64,000 bases of DNA from Nitrincola iocasae (GTDB lineage: Bacteria; Pseudomonadota; Gammaproteobacteria; Pseudomonadales; Balneatricaceae), in contig NZ_CP044222.1 in the NCBI RefSeq assembly GCF_008727795.1, positions 1,364,001-1,428,000 on the forward strand, given 5' to 3'. Within the stretch, counting starts at the first letter, position 1. Every line of letters starts with the position of its first letter. This document shows positions 26,953-34,829 of this stretch, piece by piece. A program made the translations under genes and the position numbers. Under the pieces are notes generated by a model. It was not told the origin of the DNA and ran no database searches. It saw only the letters and a list, made by a program, of their open reading frames with translations.

Positions 26953-26978
26953 TGATCTACCCGTTTAATGGCAGCGTA
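26953..26978 (+). promoter_or_regulatory. ECF11-type autoregulatory promoter of the sigma-chrR operon
   Basis: TGATCT (26953-26958) and CGTA (26975-26978) with a 16-bp spacer. Transcription would start near 26985, just before the first ATG of the sigma gene, which favours translation from the downstream GTG at 27019. Confidence 0.7.
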
Positions 26979-27018
26979 GGAGTTTGCAATGCAGGAAGAT
27001 GAGCCCATAGGAGGCGAT

Positions 27019-27594
27019 GTGAACGCAGTCATCAAAATCGTGGAAGAGAAGAAAAAAAAGGAACGTGATGAGTGGTCAGCACGCCTGACTTCTCTGTCTG
27101 AAACGCAAGACAAAGCAACGTTTGCCGCTATTTTTGGTTATTTTGCACCTCGTGTGAAGGCTTATATTGTTCGCTTGGGTATGCCACTGGCTACGGCTGA
27201 AGAGGTTACTCAGGAAGCGATGTTGTCAGTATGGCGCAAAAGCCATATGTTCAACTCGGCTAAAGCCAGTGCCAGTACCTGGATTTTCACCCTGTCACGA
27301 AACCTGTGTATCGACCGTATGCGTCGTGAAAAGGCCGTTGAATATGAGTTACCTGAAGAAGAGCCAGATCCCGATCAACGTGATATGTCAGAACATGCCA
27401 TCATTGAAGAACGTATGCAAAACGCTATAGCTGAATTGCCTGAAAATCAGGCCCAGGTATTGTACCTGTCGTATTACGAGGGCAAGTCTCATTCCGAGAT
27501 AGCCGATCAACTTGGCATCCCTTTAGGTAGTGTAAAGTCCAGATTGCGTCTGGCTTTTAGCAAGCTCAAGGCACATTGGGGGGAGGCAGAATGA
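27019..27594 (+). CDS. ECF-family sigma factor, RpoE/ECF11-like (ChrR partner)
   Basis: From GTG at 27019 (AGGAGG four bases upstream) the protein has 191 residues; ATG at 26989 would add ten. Region 2 covers about 28-100 (YFAPRVKAYIVRLGMPLATA, then ASTWIFTLSRNLCIDRMRR), and region 4 about 130-190 (LPENQAQVLYLSYYEGKSHS, GIPLGSVKSRLRLAFSKL). The next gene, overlapping by 4 bp, encodes a ChrR-type zinc anti-sigma factor with a complete metal motif, which identifies the subgroup. In known systems the pair responds to singlet oxygen and organic hydroperoxides. Both flanking operons carry matching promoter motifs. Confidence 0.92.
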   Translation: MNAVIKIVEEKKKKERDEWSARLTSLSETQDKATFAAIFGYFAPRVKAYIVRLGMPLATAEEVTQEAMLSVWRKSHMFNSAKASASTWIFTLSRNLCIDRMRREKAVEYELPEEEPDPDQRDMSEHAIIEERMQNAIAELPENQAQVLYLSYYEGKSHSEIADQLGIPLGSVKSRLRLAFSKLKAHWGEAE

Positions 27595-28244
27595 ATATTC
27601 GTCACCACTTCGATGACGCCACGCTGATGGCTTATGCGGCTGGTAGTTTATCTCAGGGCATGGCGCTGTTGGTCGCATGTCATTTGCATTGGTGCCCGGA
27701 ATGCTGCGAGCGAGTTCGTCAGGCAGAAGCTATTGGCGGTGTTTTATTGGATAAAATCGCCCCTTTACCCTTACATGACAGCGCTCTGGATCAATTAATG
27801 GCCCGCCTGGATGATGACATGGCGATGGAAGTTTCATCACTGGTCAAACCAGCAGAAATACCAGCGGGTGTCCCTGCTCCCTTGCATCATTACATCAATA
27901 GTTCATTAGAGCAGCTTCCATGGAAACGCCTGGGGTATGGTGTTCATCATATCGACTTGAATCTGGGGGGGAAGGGCACCACACGCTTGCTGAAAATTGC
28001 ACCCGGTGTCTCCGTGCCACACCACACACACGGTGGTAATGAGTTAACCCTGATCCTGAGTGGGTCTTATACGGATGAAATTGGTCGCTTCAGTGTTGGC
28101 GATGTGGCTGACCTGGATGGCGAAGTGCATCATCAACCGTTGGTAGATACAGACCAGGATTGTATTTGTCTGATTGCTACAGATGCGCCTTTGAAGTTTA
28201 CCGGGCTGATGGGTCGTTTGGTGCAACCCTTTATTGGTATGTAA
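27591..28244 (+). CDS. chrR: ChrR-type zinc anti-sigma factor with cupin domain
   Basis: The start at ATG 27591 (GGGGGAGG site, 4-bp overlap with the sigma gene) gives 217 residues and aligns exactly with Rhodobacter ChrR numbering. The zinc-binding anti-sigma domain has His6, His31, Cys35 and Cys38 (HLHWCPEC). The C-terminal cupin-like domain has His145, His147, Glu151 (HTHGGNE) and His181, with the same spacing as ChrR His141/143/Glu147/His177. The N-terminal domain holds the sigma factor inactive; the cupin domain is needed for the singlet-oxygen response. Photolyase follows directly. Confidence 0.94.
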   Translation: MNIRHHFDDATLMAYAAGSLSQGMALLVACHLHWCPECCERVRQAEAIGGVLLDKIAPLPLHDSALDQLMARLDDDMAMEVSSLVKPAEIPAGVPAPLHHYINSSLEQLPWKRLGYGVHHIDLNLGGKGTTRLLKIAPGVSVPHHTHGGNELTLILSGSYTDEIGRFSVGDVADLDGEVHHQPLVDTDQDCICLIATDAPLKFTGLMGRLVQPFIGM

Positions 28245-28252
28245 GCGTGTCG

Positions 28253-29656
28253 ATGAAACTGGTTTGGTTACGTAACGATCTGCGCCGGCTGGATAATCCG
28301 GCGCTTTTTTATGCCTGTGACACACAAGCGGGTGTGACGGCTGTGGTAACGCTAACGCCGCAACAGTGGCAGTTACACAGTGAGGCACCTGCAAGGCTGG
28401 CACTTTGGCGGGACCAGCTTATAGCTTTAAAAGCTGACCTTGCTGAGCTGAACATTGGTTTGCGGGTATTACAACTCAACCGCTTTGACCAAGTACCCGT
28501 CGCGTTGCAACAGCTGGCCACTGAATTAAAGGCGGATACTGTCTATTTTAACTATGAATACCCGCTCAATGAACGTCAGCGTGATCGACAGGTATGTGCT
28601 GAACTGGAAGCGGCTGGTGTACGCTGCCTGGGTTATCATGGCGAACTGATTATTCCCCCTGGACAGGTCGTGACCGGGCAGGGCGGGATGTTCAAAGTCT
28701 TCACGCCTTTCAGTCGCGCCTGGCGGCAGCAATACCTGCAACAGCTGCCTGAGCCCTTGGGCATGCCTGCGTGTCAGCCAGAATTGACTCCTTCGGATCG
28801 CCTTCCGGATGACTTAGGCTTTAAAGCCCTTGCGGCAGCATTGATGCCCTATGACTCTCAGCGTTGGCCAGTCGGTGAAACGGCTGTGCATGCCAGGCTG
28901 AATGATTTTATTGAGTGTGCTGTTACTGACTATGCCAGTCAGCGGGATTTTCCCGCTGTGGATGGCACATCACGTTTGTCCCCCTATTTATCCATTGGTG
29001 CGCTGTCTCCCTTACAATGCCTGCAGTGCCTTAAGGTTGAGTCTGGTAGTGATGCCTGGCTGGATAGTATCTGGATGAACGAGTTGATTTGGCGGGAGTT
29101 TTACCGACATTTGTTGGTCGCCTGGCCAAACATGAGTCGCTTGGAACCCTTCAGGCCCGAAGTGGAGCAACGTATTAGTTGGCAGCACCAACCCGCCTTA
29201 TTTGACGCCTGGTGTCGTGGTGAAACCGGTTATCCCATTGTCGATGCGGCGATGAAACAGCTACTCACCACCGGCTGGATGCACAATCGTTTGCGTATGG
29301 TGGTGGCCTCATTCCTGACCAAATTGTTACGTGTCGACTGGCGTTTGGGTGCTGATTTTTTTATGGCACACCTGATCGATGCTGACTTCGCCTCTAATCT
29401 GGGTGGTTGGCAATGGGCGGCATCGGTAGGTGCTGATGCCGCTCCCTATTTTCGTATATTCAATCCCCAGATTCAGAGTGAAAAATTTGATCCAGATGGA
29501 GATTTCTTGCTGCACTGGTTACCTGAATTAACCGATGTACCACGCCGACAACGTCATCTCCCCGGAGCTGGTCAGGCGATGGGGCGTCCGGCACCGATCA
29601 TTGAGTATAAATCGGCCCGGCAGTCCGCATTGGATGACTATCAACAGCGCTCCTAG
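28253..29656 (+). CDS. phr: Deoxyribodipyrimidine photolyase (cryptochrome/photolyase family)
   Basis: A protein of 467 residues from ATG 28253 (GTG at 28247 is an alternative), 8 bp after chrR. The N-terminal antenna domain begins KLVWLRNDLRRLDNPAL. The FAD domain includes SRLSPYLSIGALSP (about 237-250), WMNELIWREFYRHLL (about 268-282), TGWMHNRLRMVVASFLTK (about 341-358) and GGWQWAASVGADAAPYFRIF, with the tryptophans of the electron-transfer chain. It repairs cyclobutane pyrimidine dimers using blue light. Co-transcription with the sigma factor couples repair to photo-oxidative stress. Confidence 0.95.
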   Translation: MKLVWLRNDLRRLDNPALFYACDTQAGVTAVVTLTPQQWQLHSEAPARLALWRDQLIALKADLAELNIGLRVLQLNRFDQVPVALQQLATELKADTVYFNYEYPLNERQRDRQVCAELEAAGVRCLGYHGELIIPPGQVVTGQGGMFKVFTPFSRAWRQQYLQQLPEPLGMPACQPELTPSDRLPDDLGFKALAAALMPYDSQRWPVGETAVHARLNDFIECAVTDYASQRDFPAVDGTSRLSPYLSIGALSPLQCLQCLKVESGSDAWLDSIWMNELIWREFYRHLLVAWPNMSRLEPFRPEVEQRISWQHQPALFDAWCRGETGYPIVDAAMKQLLTTGWMHNRLRMVVASFLTKLLRVDWRLGADFFMAHLIDADFASNLGGWQWAASVGADAAPYFRIFNPQIQSEKFDPDGDFLLHWLPELTDVPRRQRHLPGAGQAMGRPAPIIEYKSARQSALDDYQQRS

Positions 29657-29700
29657 GTATACTCTGATATTTTTGCATTGAAATACAGGGTATCGGCTAT

Positions 29701-30219
29701 ATGAGGCATCCGGATCAGACTCGCCACACTATTGCACGCTTGTTCCAGGTGGCGTTCTGGCTGTTGCTGCTGCTTGCCTTCGCCCTTTATTTTAGCGGCT
29801 ATCTTGAACGGCGTGATCATCCTAATCAGCATCTGGCACTGGTACAAGCAGACGGGCCCGCAGAAGTTGTGTTGCAGCGTAATCGCAGTGGCCATTACAT
29901 CGCACCGGGCCTGATCAATGGTCATCCGGTGGTATTTCTGCTCGACACGGGTGCGACTACGATCAGTGTGCCAGAAACTGTTGCGCGTCAGGTGCAATTG
30001 CAGCCTGGCCGGTCTAACCGCGTTACCACCGCCAGTGGTGTGATTGATGTTTACCAAACAGAGCTGAAAACAGTACAGTTAGGCAATATCCGTCTGGAAA
30101 ATGTTCAGGCGCATATCAATCCGCACATGCCGTCTGACCTGGTACTGTTAGGGATGAGCTTTATGAAAAATCTTGAAATGACCCAGCGCGATGGCACCCT
30201 GACCTTGCGTATACCCTGA
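29701..30219 (+). CDS. Membrane-anchored retropepsin-like aspartic protease (TIGR02281 type)
   Basis: A 172-residue protein: one N-terminal transmembrane segment (about 14-36), then a single-lobe retropepsin domain with FLLDTGATTISVP (about 80-92) and a second hydrophobic block LVLLGMSFMKNLE (about 143-155), the usual pattern for clan AA proteases that dimerise. The active site should face the periplasm. It is monocistronic or at the head of a group with the HopJ-like gene 15 bp downstream. Substrate unknown. Confidence 0.88.
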   Translation: MRHPDQTRHTIARLFQVAFWLLLLLAFALYFSGYLERRDHPNQHLALVQADGPAEVVLQRNRSGHYIAPGLINGHPVVFLLDTGATTISVPETVARQVQLQPGRSNRVTTASGVIDVYQTELKTVQLGNIRLENVQAHINPHMPSDLVLLGMSFMKNLEMTQRDGTLTLRIP

Positions 30220-30233
30220 GGAAATTCTATTCC

Positions 30234-30593
30234 ATGACACAACAGGCAATGACTCCCGAAATGCTGATTCAAGCCTTGCAGCAGGCTTCTGTAAACTTTA
30301 CTCAGGTTATTGAGTGCTTAGATCGCTGCTATGATTTTACGCCGACAGCTTTTCGTAACGGTGAGCTGTTAAACCCGGCAGGCAGTAACAACGGCTCTTG
30401 TAAAATACTGGCATTTGCTCAGCTCCAGGGCTTGAGTGAAGCCGTCACCCTGAATGCTTTCGGTGACTATTACACTAAGGATGTGTTGCAGCATCCGGAT
30501 GCTGATGATCATCAGAATATTCGCAATTTTATGCGTCATGGCTGGTCGGGTATAGCCTTTGAAGGTCAGGCACTAACACCCTGGCAGGGTTGA
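30234..30593 (+). CDS. HopJ type III effector-family protein
   Basis: A 119-residue protein matching the HopJ family, named after a Pseudomonas effector but widespread in free-living bacteria that lack type III secretion. Typical blocks are FTQVIECLDRCYDFTPTAFR (about 23-42), NPAGSNNGSCKILAFAQLQ and IRNFMRHGWSGIAFEG. No secretion signal is visible, and no type III genes lie nearby, so a housekeeping role is more likely. It ends at the start of the dGTPase gene. Confidence 0.88.
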   Translation: MTQQAMTPEMLIQALQQASVNFTQVIECLDRCYDFTPTAFRNGELLNPAGSNNGSCKILAFAQLQGLSEAVTLNAFGDYYTKDVLQHPDADDHQNIRNFMRHGWSGIAFEGQALTPWQG

Positions 30594-30598
30594 ATAAC

Positions 30599-31927
30599 AT
30601 GGGTAAAAGCATGCAATGGTCACGTTTGTTAACCACCAAACGTTATGGTCATGAGTTACTGACAACGGAAGAGACAGGTCGAAGTCACTTTCATAAGGAT
30701 ACAGATCGCATTGTCTTTTCCAGTGCATTTCGACGTCTGGGACGCAAGACTCAGGTGCATCCGCTGGCATTGAATGATCATATCCATACCCGTCTGACCC
30801 ACTCGATCGAAGTCGGCAGTCTGGGACGCAGCCTGGGGATCCGGGTAGGCGAGCTGCTTGCCGATCAACTGCCTTCCTGGGTGACACCGCATGATCTGGG
30901 TACCATTGTCCAGTCAGCCTGTCTGGCCCATGATATCGGCAATCCGCCGTTTGGTCATGCGGGAGAATATGCCATACGTGATTGGTTCAGGCGGCATGCC
31001 AAAGACCCGCGTTTTGAGCAGTTGAGCGAGCTGGAACTGGCTGACCTGCAAACCTTTGAAGGTAATGCCCAGGGATTTCGCGTGGTCACCCGTATTGAGA
31101 ACAACCTGTTTGATGGTGGCTTGCGCTTGACCTATCCCACCCTGGGCACGCTGTTGAAGTATCCCTGGACGGTGGAGCGGGGTGGTAAACAGGGTAAGTT
31201 CAGTGTGTTCCAGACTGAAGTGGATATCCTCAATGCCTTGGGTCATGAGTTGGGTCTTATTTCACTGGGTGAGAATCATTGGTCGCGTCACCCCTTGGCC
31301 TGGTTGATGGAAGCGGCGGATGATATCTGCTATGCCATCCTCGATCTTGAAGATGCCATTGAATTGCAGATCCTCACCTTTGATGAGGTCAAGCCGATCT
31401 TGCTGCAACTTTGCGGCGATCTGAGTTTTGATGATGCTATTTTCAACTCTCAGGCCTCCGCACGGCGCAAGATCTCAGCTCTTCGTGGTAAGGCCATGGA
31501 GAACATGGTTAACGCTGCGGTGCAGACCTATTGTCAACATTATGAAGTCATTATGGATGGCTCCTTTCAGGGTGAACTGCTAAGTGATGGTGATCCCATG
31601 GTAGCTGAAGGATTAAGCACGGCAAAAAGCATCGCCCGGACCCGTGTGTTTCCTAATAATCGTAAAGCTGAACAGGAAGTGGGTGCCTACACCACTCTGG
31701 GGGTCTTATTGGATGCCTTTTGCGATGCCGTGTATGAGTCCCATCAGCAACAGGGTGAAGACTTGGGGTATCGGACTGAAAAAATTATTACGCTGTTGGG
31801 TATTCATGCCCCTCCGGCAAGTTGGCCGCTGTATGATAGTTATATGCGAGCTGTGGATTTTATTGGCGGGATGACAGACACTTACGCCAATTATTTGGCT
31901 CGCCAGATAGGCGGCGGAGTAGGTTAA
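30599..31927 (+). CDS. dgt: Deoxyguanosinetriphosphate triphosphohydrolase (HD domain)
   Basis: A protein of about 442 residues from ATG 30599; a TTG nine bases earlier and an ATG at 30611 are alternatives. It hydrolyses dNTPs to deoxynucleoside and triphosphate. The HD metal site is present: His in RLTHSIEV (about 66-73), HD in CLAHDIGNPPFGHAGE (about 104-119), and Asp in EAADDICYAILDLEDA (about 235-250). Length fits the Pseudomonas-type dGTPase family. It touches the HopJ gene and is followed 27 bp later by the yciH-like gene. Confidence 0.93.
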   Translation: MGKSMQWSRLLTTKRYGHELLTTEETGRSHFHKDTDRIVFSSAFRRLGRKTQVHPLALNDHIHTRLTHSIEVGSLGRSLGIRVGELLADQLPSWVTPHDLGTIVQSACLAHDIGNPPFGHAGEYAIRDWFRRHAKDPRFEQLSELELADLQTFEGNAQGFRVVTRIENNLFDGGLRLTYPTLGTLLKYPWTVERGGKQGKFSVFQTEVDILNALGHELGLISLGENHWSRHPLAWLMEAADDICYAILDLEDAIELQILTFDEVKPILLQLCGDLSFDDAIFNSQASARRKISALRGKAMENMVNAAVQTYCQHYEVIMDGSFQGELLSDGDPMVAEGLSTAKSIARTRVFPNNRKAEQEVGAYTTLGVLLDAFCDAVYESHQQQGEDLGYRTEKIITLLGIHAPPASWPLYDSYMRAVDFIGGMTDTYANYLARQIGGGVG

Positions 31928-31954
31928 GCTATACCGACTGATAGGAGGTAATGA

Positions 31955-32329
31955 ATGGCATCATTAAAAGATCAACTCAGTGGACTGGTCTATTCCACTG
32001 AAAGCGGAAAACACTGTCCTGAGTGCGCTCAGCCATTAGCCGAGTGTATATGTGATGAGTTAACCGAGCAGTCACGCCTGGCAACACTGGATGGCATCGT
32101 ACGTATCCGCCGTGAAGTGGCTGGGCGCAAGGGCAAAGGGGTGACGACCGTCAGCGGTATCCCATTGGCCGATGCTGAACTGAAACAACTGGCCAAGAAG
32201 ATCAAGCAACGTTGTGGCACCGGGGGATCGGTGAAAGACGGTATTGTTGAGATACAGGGTGATCAGCGTGAGTTGATTAAGAGTTTGCTTGAAGCGGACG
32301 GATTTAAGGTCAAACTGGCCGGTGGCTGA
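31955..32329 (+). CDS. yciH: SUI1/eIF1-like translation factor YciH
   Basis: A 124-residue protein with an N-terminal Cys pair motif (HCPECAQPLAECICD, about 20-34) and a SUI1 domain (about 48-122, with RREVAGRKGKGVTTVSG and KQRCGTGGSVKDGIVEIQGD). YciH resembles eukaryotic eIF1 and can affect initiation fidelity and stress translation. Its 3' end overlaps by 20 bp that of the convergent GGDEF-EAL gene. Confidence 0.93.
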   Translation: MASLKDQLSGLVYSTESGKHCPECAQPLAECICDELTEQSRLATLDGIVRIRREVAGRKGKGVTTVSGIPLADAELKQLAKKIKQRCGTGGSVKDGIVEIQGDQRELIKSLLEADGFKVKLAGG

Positions 32330-34604
32330 TCAGCGAAAGCTTTTCCTTGACGAAGTGAGCCAAGTCTTCTTTATCCAGCGGTCGAGCAAAATAGTAGCCT
32401 TGAAACCTGTCGCAACCAAAACGGGTAAGCATCTCCAGCTGTTCTTGGGTTTCAATGCCCTCGGCAATTACATCCATTTCTAGATTTTTACCGATAGTGA
32501 CGATGCTTTGAGCCATTTGTTGAGCACTTTTGTCTGTTAGAGCTGCATCAATAAAGCTTTTATCTATTTTAAGTTCATCAATTGGCAGCATGCGTAGCAT
32601 GCTCAAAGAAGAATAGCCTGTGCCAAAATCATCCATAGACAGCTGTACACCGTAGCTTTTAAGAGTATGCAAAAGCGGCAAAACGCTTGGAATATCTTCA
32701 ATAAGCAAACTTTCGGTAATCTCTAGCGTCAGCCAACGACCTTCGATGTTTTCTTGCTGCATTTTTCCAATAAAGTAGCTGGCAAAATCAGGTTCGAGCA
32801 GTTGTCGCGCAGAAAGATTAATGGAGGTAGAAAAACTACGGCCAAGGGTATGGCGTATCTGCTTAATGTCTGCAAAAGTGGTTTCAATGATGTATCGACC
32901 CAGAATGGGCATTTGTCCCGAAGCTTCCGCTACAGGAATAAAGGCATCAGGCGGGACGCTGCCAAGGATTGAACTGTCCCAGCGAACCAATGCCTCCACA
33001 CCATAAAAGCTGCCATCGGCGCTAATTTGAGGTTGGTAAACCATGAATAGTTCATGATTTTCCAGACCACCGCGAAGCGCCTGCTCAATGTTGACGTTCC
33101 GGAGATAGGTCTCTTGCATTGTGTCTTTAAAAATATGCACACTATTTTTAAGACGCTTGGACTCGTACATGGCGATATCGGCTGCACGCAGCAAATCATC
33201 GATACTATCACCGTGCAGGGGATATTTGGCAACACCAACACTCGCACTGACATGTAAACGCATTGAGTTGATCTGATAAGGTTTTGACGCTGTCTCAATG
33301 AGCTGCTTTGCCAAGTCCATCAGTGCGTTGTCTTCATCGACTTGTGTTAGCAAGATGAACTCATCACCTCCGTGCCGCAATAAAGCGGCCTCTTTGGGTG
33401 AAGCGGCCTGTAACCGCTGGGCAAGCTCTTGTAAAAGCAGATCACCGTGGTGATGACCAAAACTGTCATTCACGTTTTTGAAATTGTCCAGATCGACATA
33501 AAGTAGACCAAACGGGCGTGCTTCTGGGTAAATCCAGTGATGCACATTGTTTTTGAGGTAACTTCGGTTTAAAAGCCCCGTGAGTTGATCGTGGGTAGCC
33601 TGGTGCAGCAAATCGGCATTGCGCTTGGCCTCAGCGGTGGCGATGATGCGAAAGAGCACATATAGCATTCCTTCCACAGACATAAAAATCAAAAAATAGG
33701 CACCGAGTACCTTGGCAAACTCCTTCCAAAGCACCTCCATTTTAGTCATGAGCATGAACCAGAGGTTATAGTCGGTGTTATATTGGATGGAGACTAATTG
33801 AGAGGTGTCTTCCGAGCTATCCACATACGAGATGGGTTGATAGTCATGCCAAAAGCCATCTAACTCGTTGCTATGGGCTTTCGCTATCGCTTGTTTCATC
33901 GCCTCTTGTTTGCTGTTTGCAAGCAGCTCCTGGTAGGGACGGTAATCGAGTTCTTTGCCGTTACTGGCGTATTGTACGTGCATGTCTTCACGCACAATCA
34001 ATGAAATATAACGGTTTTCATGGTCAATAGTTTTGACTATGTGTCCAAAAGAATCTTCCAGGCGTAAAGCTGCCGTGATAACACGATAGACGCTGCCATC
34101 AGGATTGCGTATGGCTTTGCGGATAGGAACAATCCAGTCTTGGAAGGGTTCAAAGAAATAGGTTCGTCCAAAAACCATCGTTTCTGAATCCATCACTTGC
34201 ATAAATGAAGCACGAGATTGAGGTTGCTCCAGGAGGTTAGGGAAATTAGAAACATCCAGATTATTGGTAGCAAAAAGCATGTTTCCTTCAGGGTCAACCA
34301 GGGCAATGGCGATGATTGCAGGGCTTTCTTCAAGGGCTGCATTAAGCATATTCATGGCGTTTTGATTGTCTTGATAGGAGGTATCCTCTAAAAACCGATG
34401 TCCGAGGATATCCAGCATGATCTCATTGGTTCTATAAAGGGCTTGAGTGGAGCCAGCAATCAGTTTGAGAGTGTTTTCTTGGGAGTTTTTGGCGTCGGCG
34501 AAAAGCTGTTGCCACTGGGCGTAAGAGACAAAAGCAAAGTAAAGGGTAAAGAGCAGGGTCAAAATGTAGAAAATTGACCATAAGTTTTTTTTCAGAAGTG
34601 CCAT
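32310..34604 (-). CDS. Cache-sensor GGDEF-EAL protein (c-di-GMP turnover)
   Basis: A 764-residue inner-membrane protein. TM1 is at about 10-30, a periplasmic double-Cache-like sensor at about 35-290, TM2 at about 297-318, GGDEF about 335-495 and EAL about 510-755. The cyclase motif GGDEF is intact (near 412), but the allosteric RxxD inhibition site before it is absent (PKEA in its place). The EAL domain keeps GVEALVRW, EITESLLIED, DDFGTGYSS and VIAEGIETQEQ, so phosphodiesterase activity is expected. Which activity dominates cannot be told from sequence. It is monocistronic. Confidence 0.94.
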   Translation of the reverse strand: MALLKKNLWSIFYILTLLFTLYFAFVSYAQWQQLFADAKNSQENTLKLIAGSTQALYRTNEIMLDILGHRFLEDTSYQDNQNAMNMLNAALEESPAIIAIALVDPEGNMLFATNNLDVSNFPNLLEQPQSRASFMQVMDSETMVFGRTYFFEPFQDWIVPIRKAIRNPDGSVYRVITAALRLEDSFGHIVKTIDHENRYISLIVREDMHVQYASNGKELDYRPYQELLANSKQEAMKQAIAKAHSNELDGFWHDYQPISYVDSSEDTSQLVSIQYNTDYNLWFMLMTKMEVLWKEFAKVLGAYFLIFMSVEGMLYVLFRIIATAEAKRNADLLHQATHDQLTGLLNRSYLKNNVHHWIYPEARPFGLLYVDLDNFKNVNDSFGHHHGDLLLQELAQRLQAASPKEAALLRHGGDEFILLTQVDEDNALMDLAKQLIETASKPYQINSMRLHVSASVGVAKYPLHGDSIDDLLRAADIAMYESKRLKNSVHIFKDTMQETYLRNVNIEQALRGGLENHELFMVYQPQISADGSFYGVEALVRWDSSILGSVPPDAFIPVAEASGQMPILGRYIIETTFADIKQIRHTLGRSFSTSINLSARQLLEPDFASYFIGKMQQENIEGRWLTLEITESLLIEDIPSVLPLLHTLKSYGVQLSMDDFGTGYSSLSMLRMLPIDELKIDKSFIDAALTDKSAQQMAQSIVTIGKNLEMDVIAEGIETQEQLEMLTRFGCDRFQGYYFARPLDKEDLAHFVKEKLSLISHRPV

Positions 34605-34829
34605 AACACTGCCCTTTTATGAAATTTATCCTGAACCCCAGACCTGCCAAAGTAGTCATTGGTGTTCTGTCCCCAATCATTATTCCTAATCAACTCATTC
34701 ATTGTTGTAAGAAATCAGCCATTCGTCCAGGTTTCATCAGTCATTCTGCATGTAGTAACTGATTACGTAGCATTTATCCGATTGGATGCTGACACGTTAA
34801 CTCCATCTGGCAGCGGAAGGCTTTACGTG
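34605..34829. other. Intergenic gap between the ABC operon end and the GGDEF-EAL gene
   Basis: About 225 bp with no open frame that looks coding. It should hold the promoter of the GGDEF-EAL gene and the end of the uptake operon. I see no convincing hairpin or operator. Confidence 0.5.

Noticed and set aside
30234..30593. Type III secretion effector
   Set aside because: The HopJ family name is historical; no type III secretion genes or chaperone are nearby.
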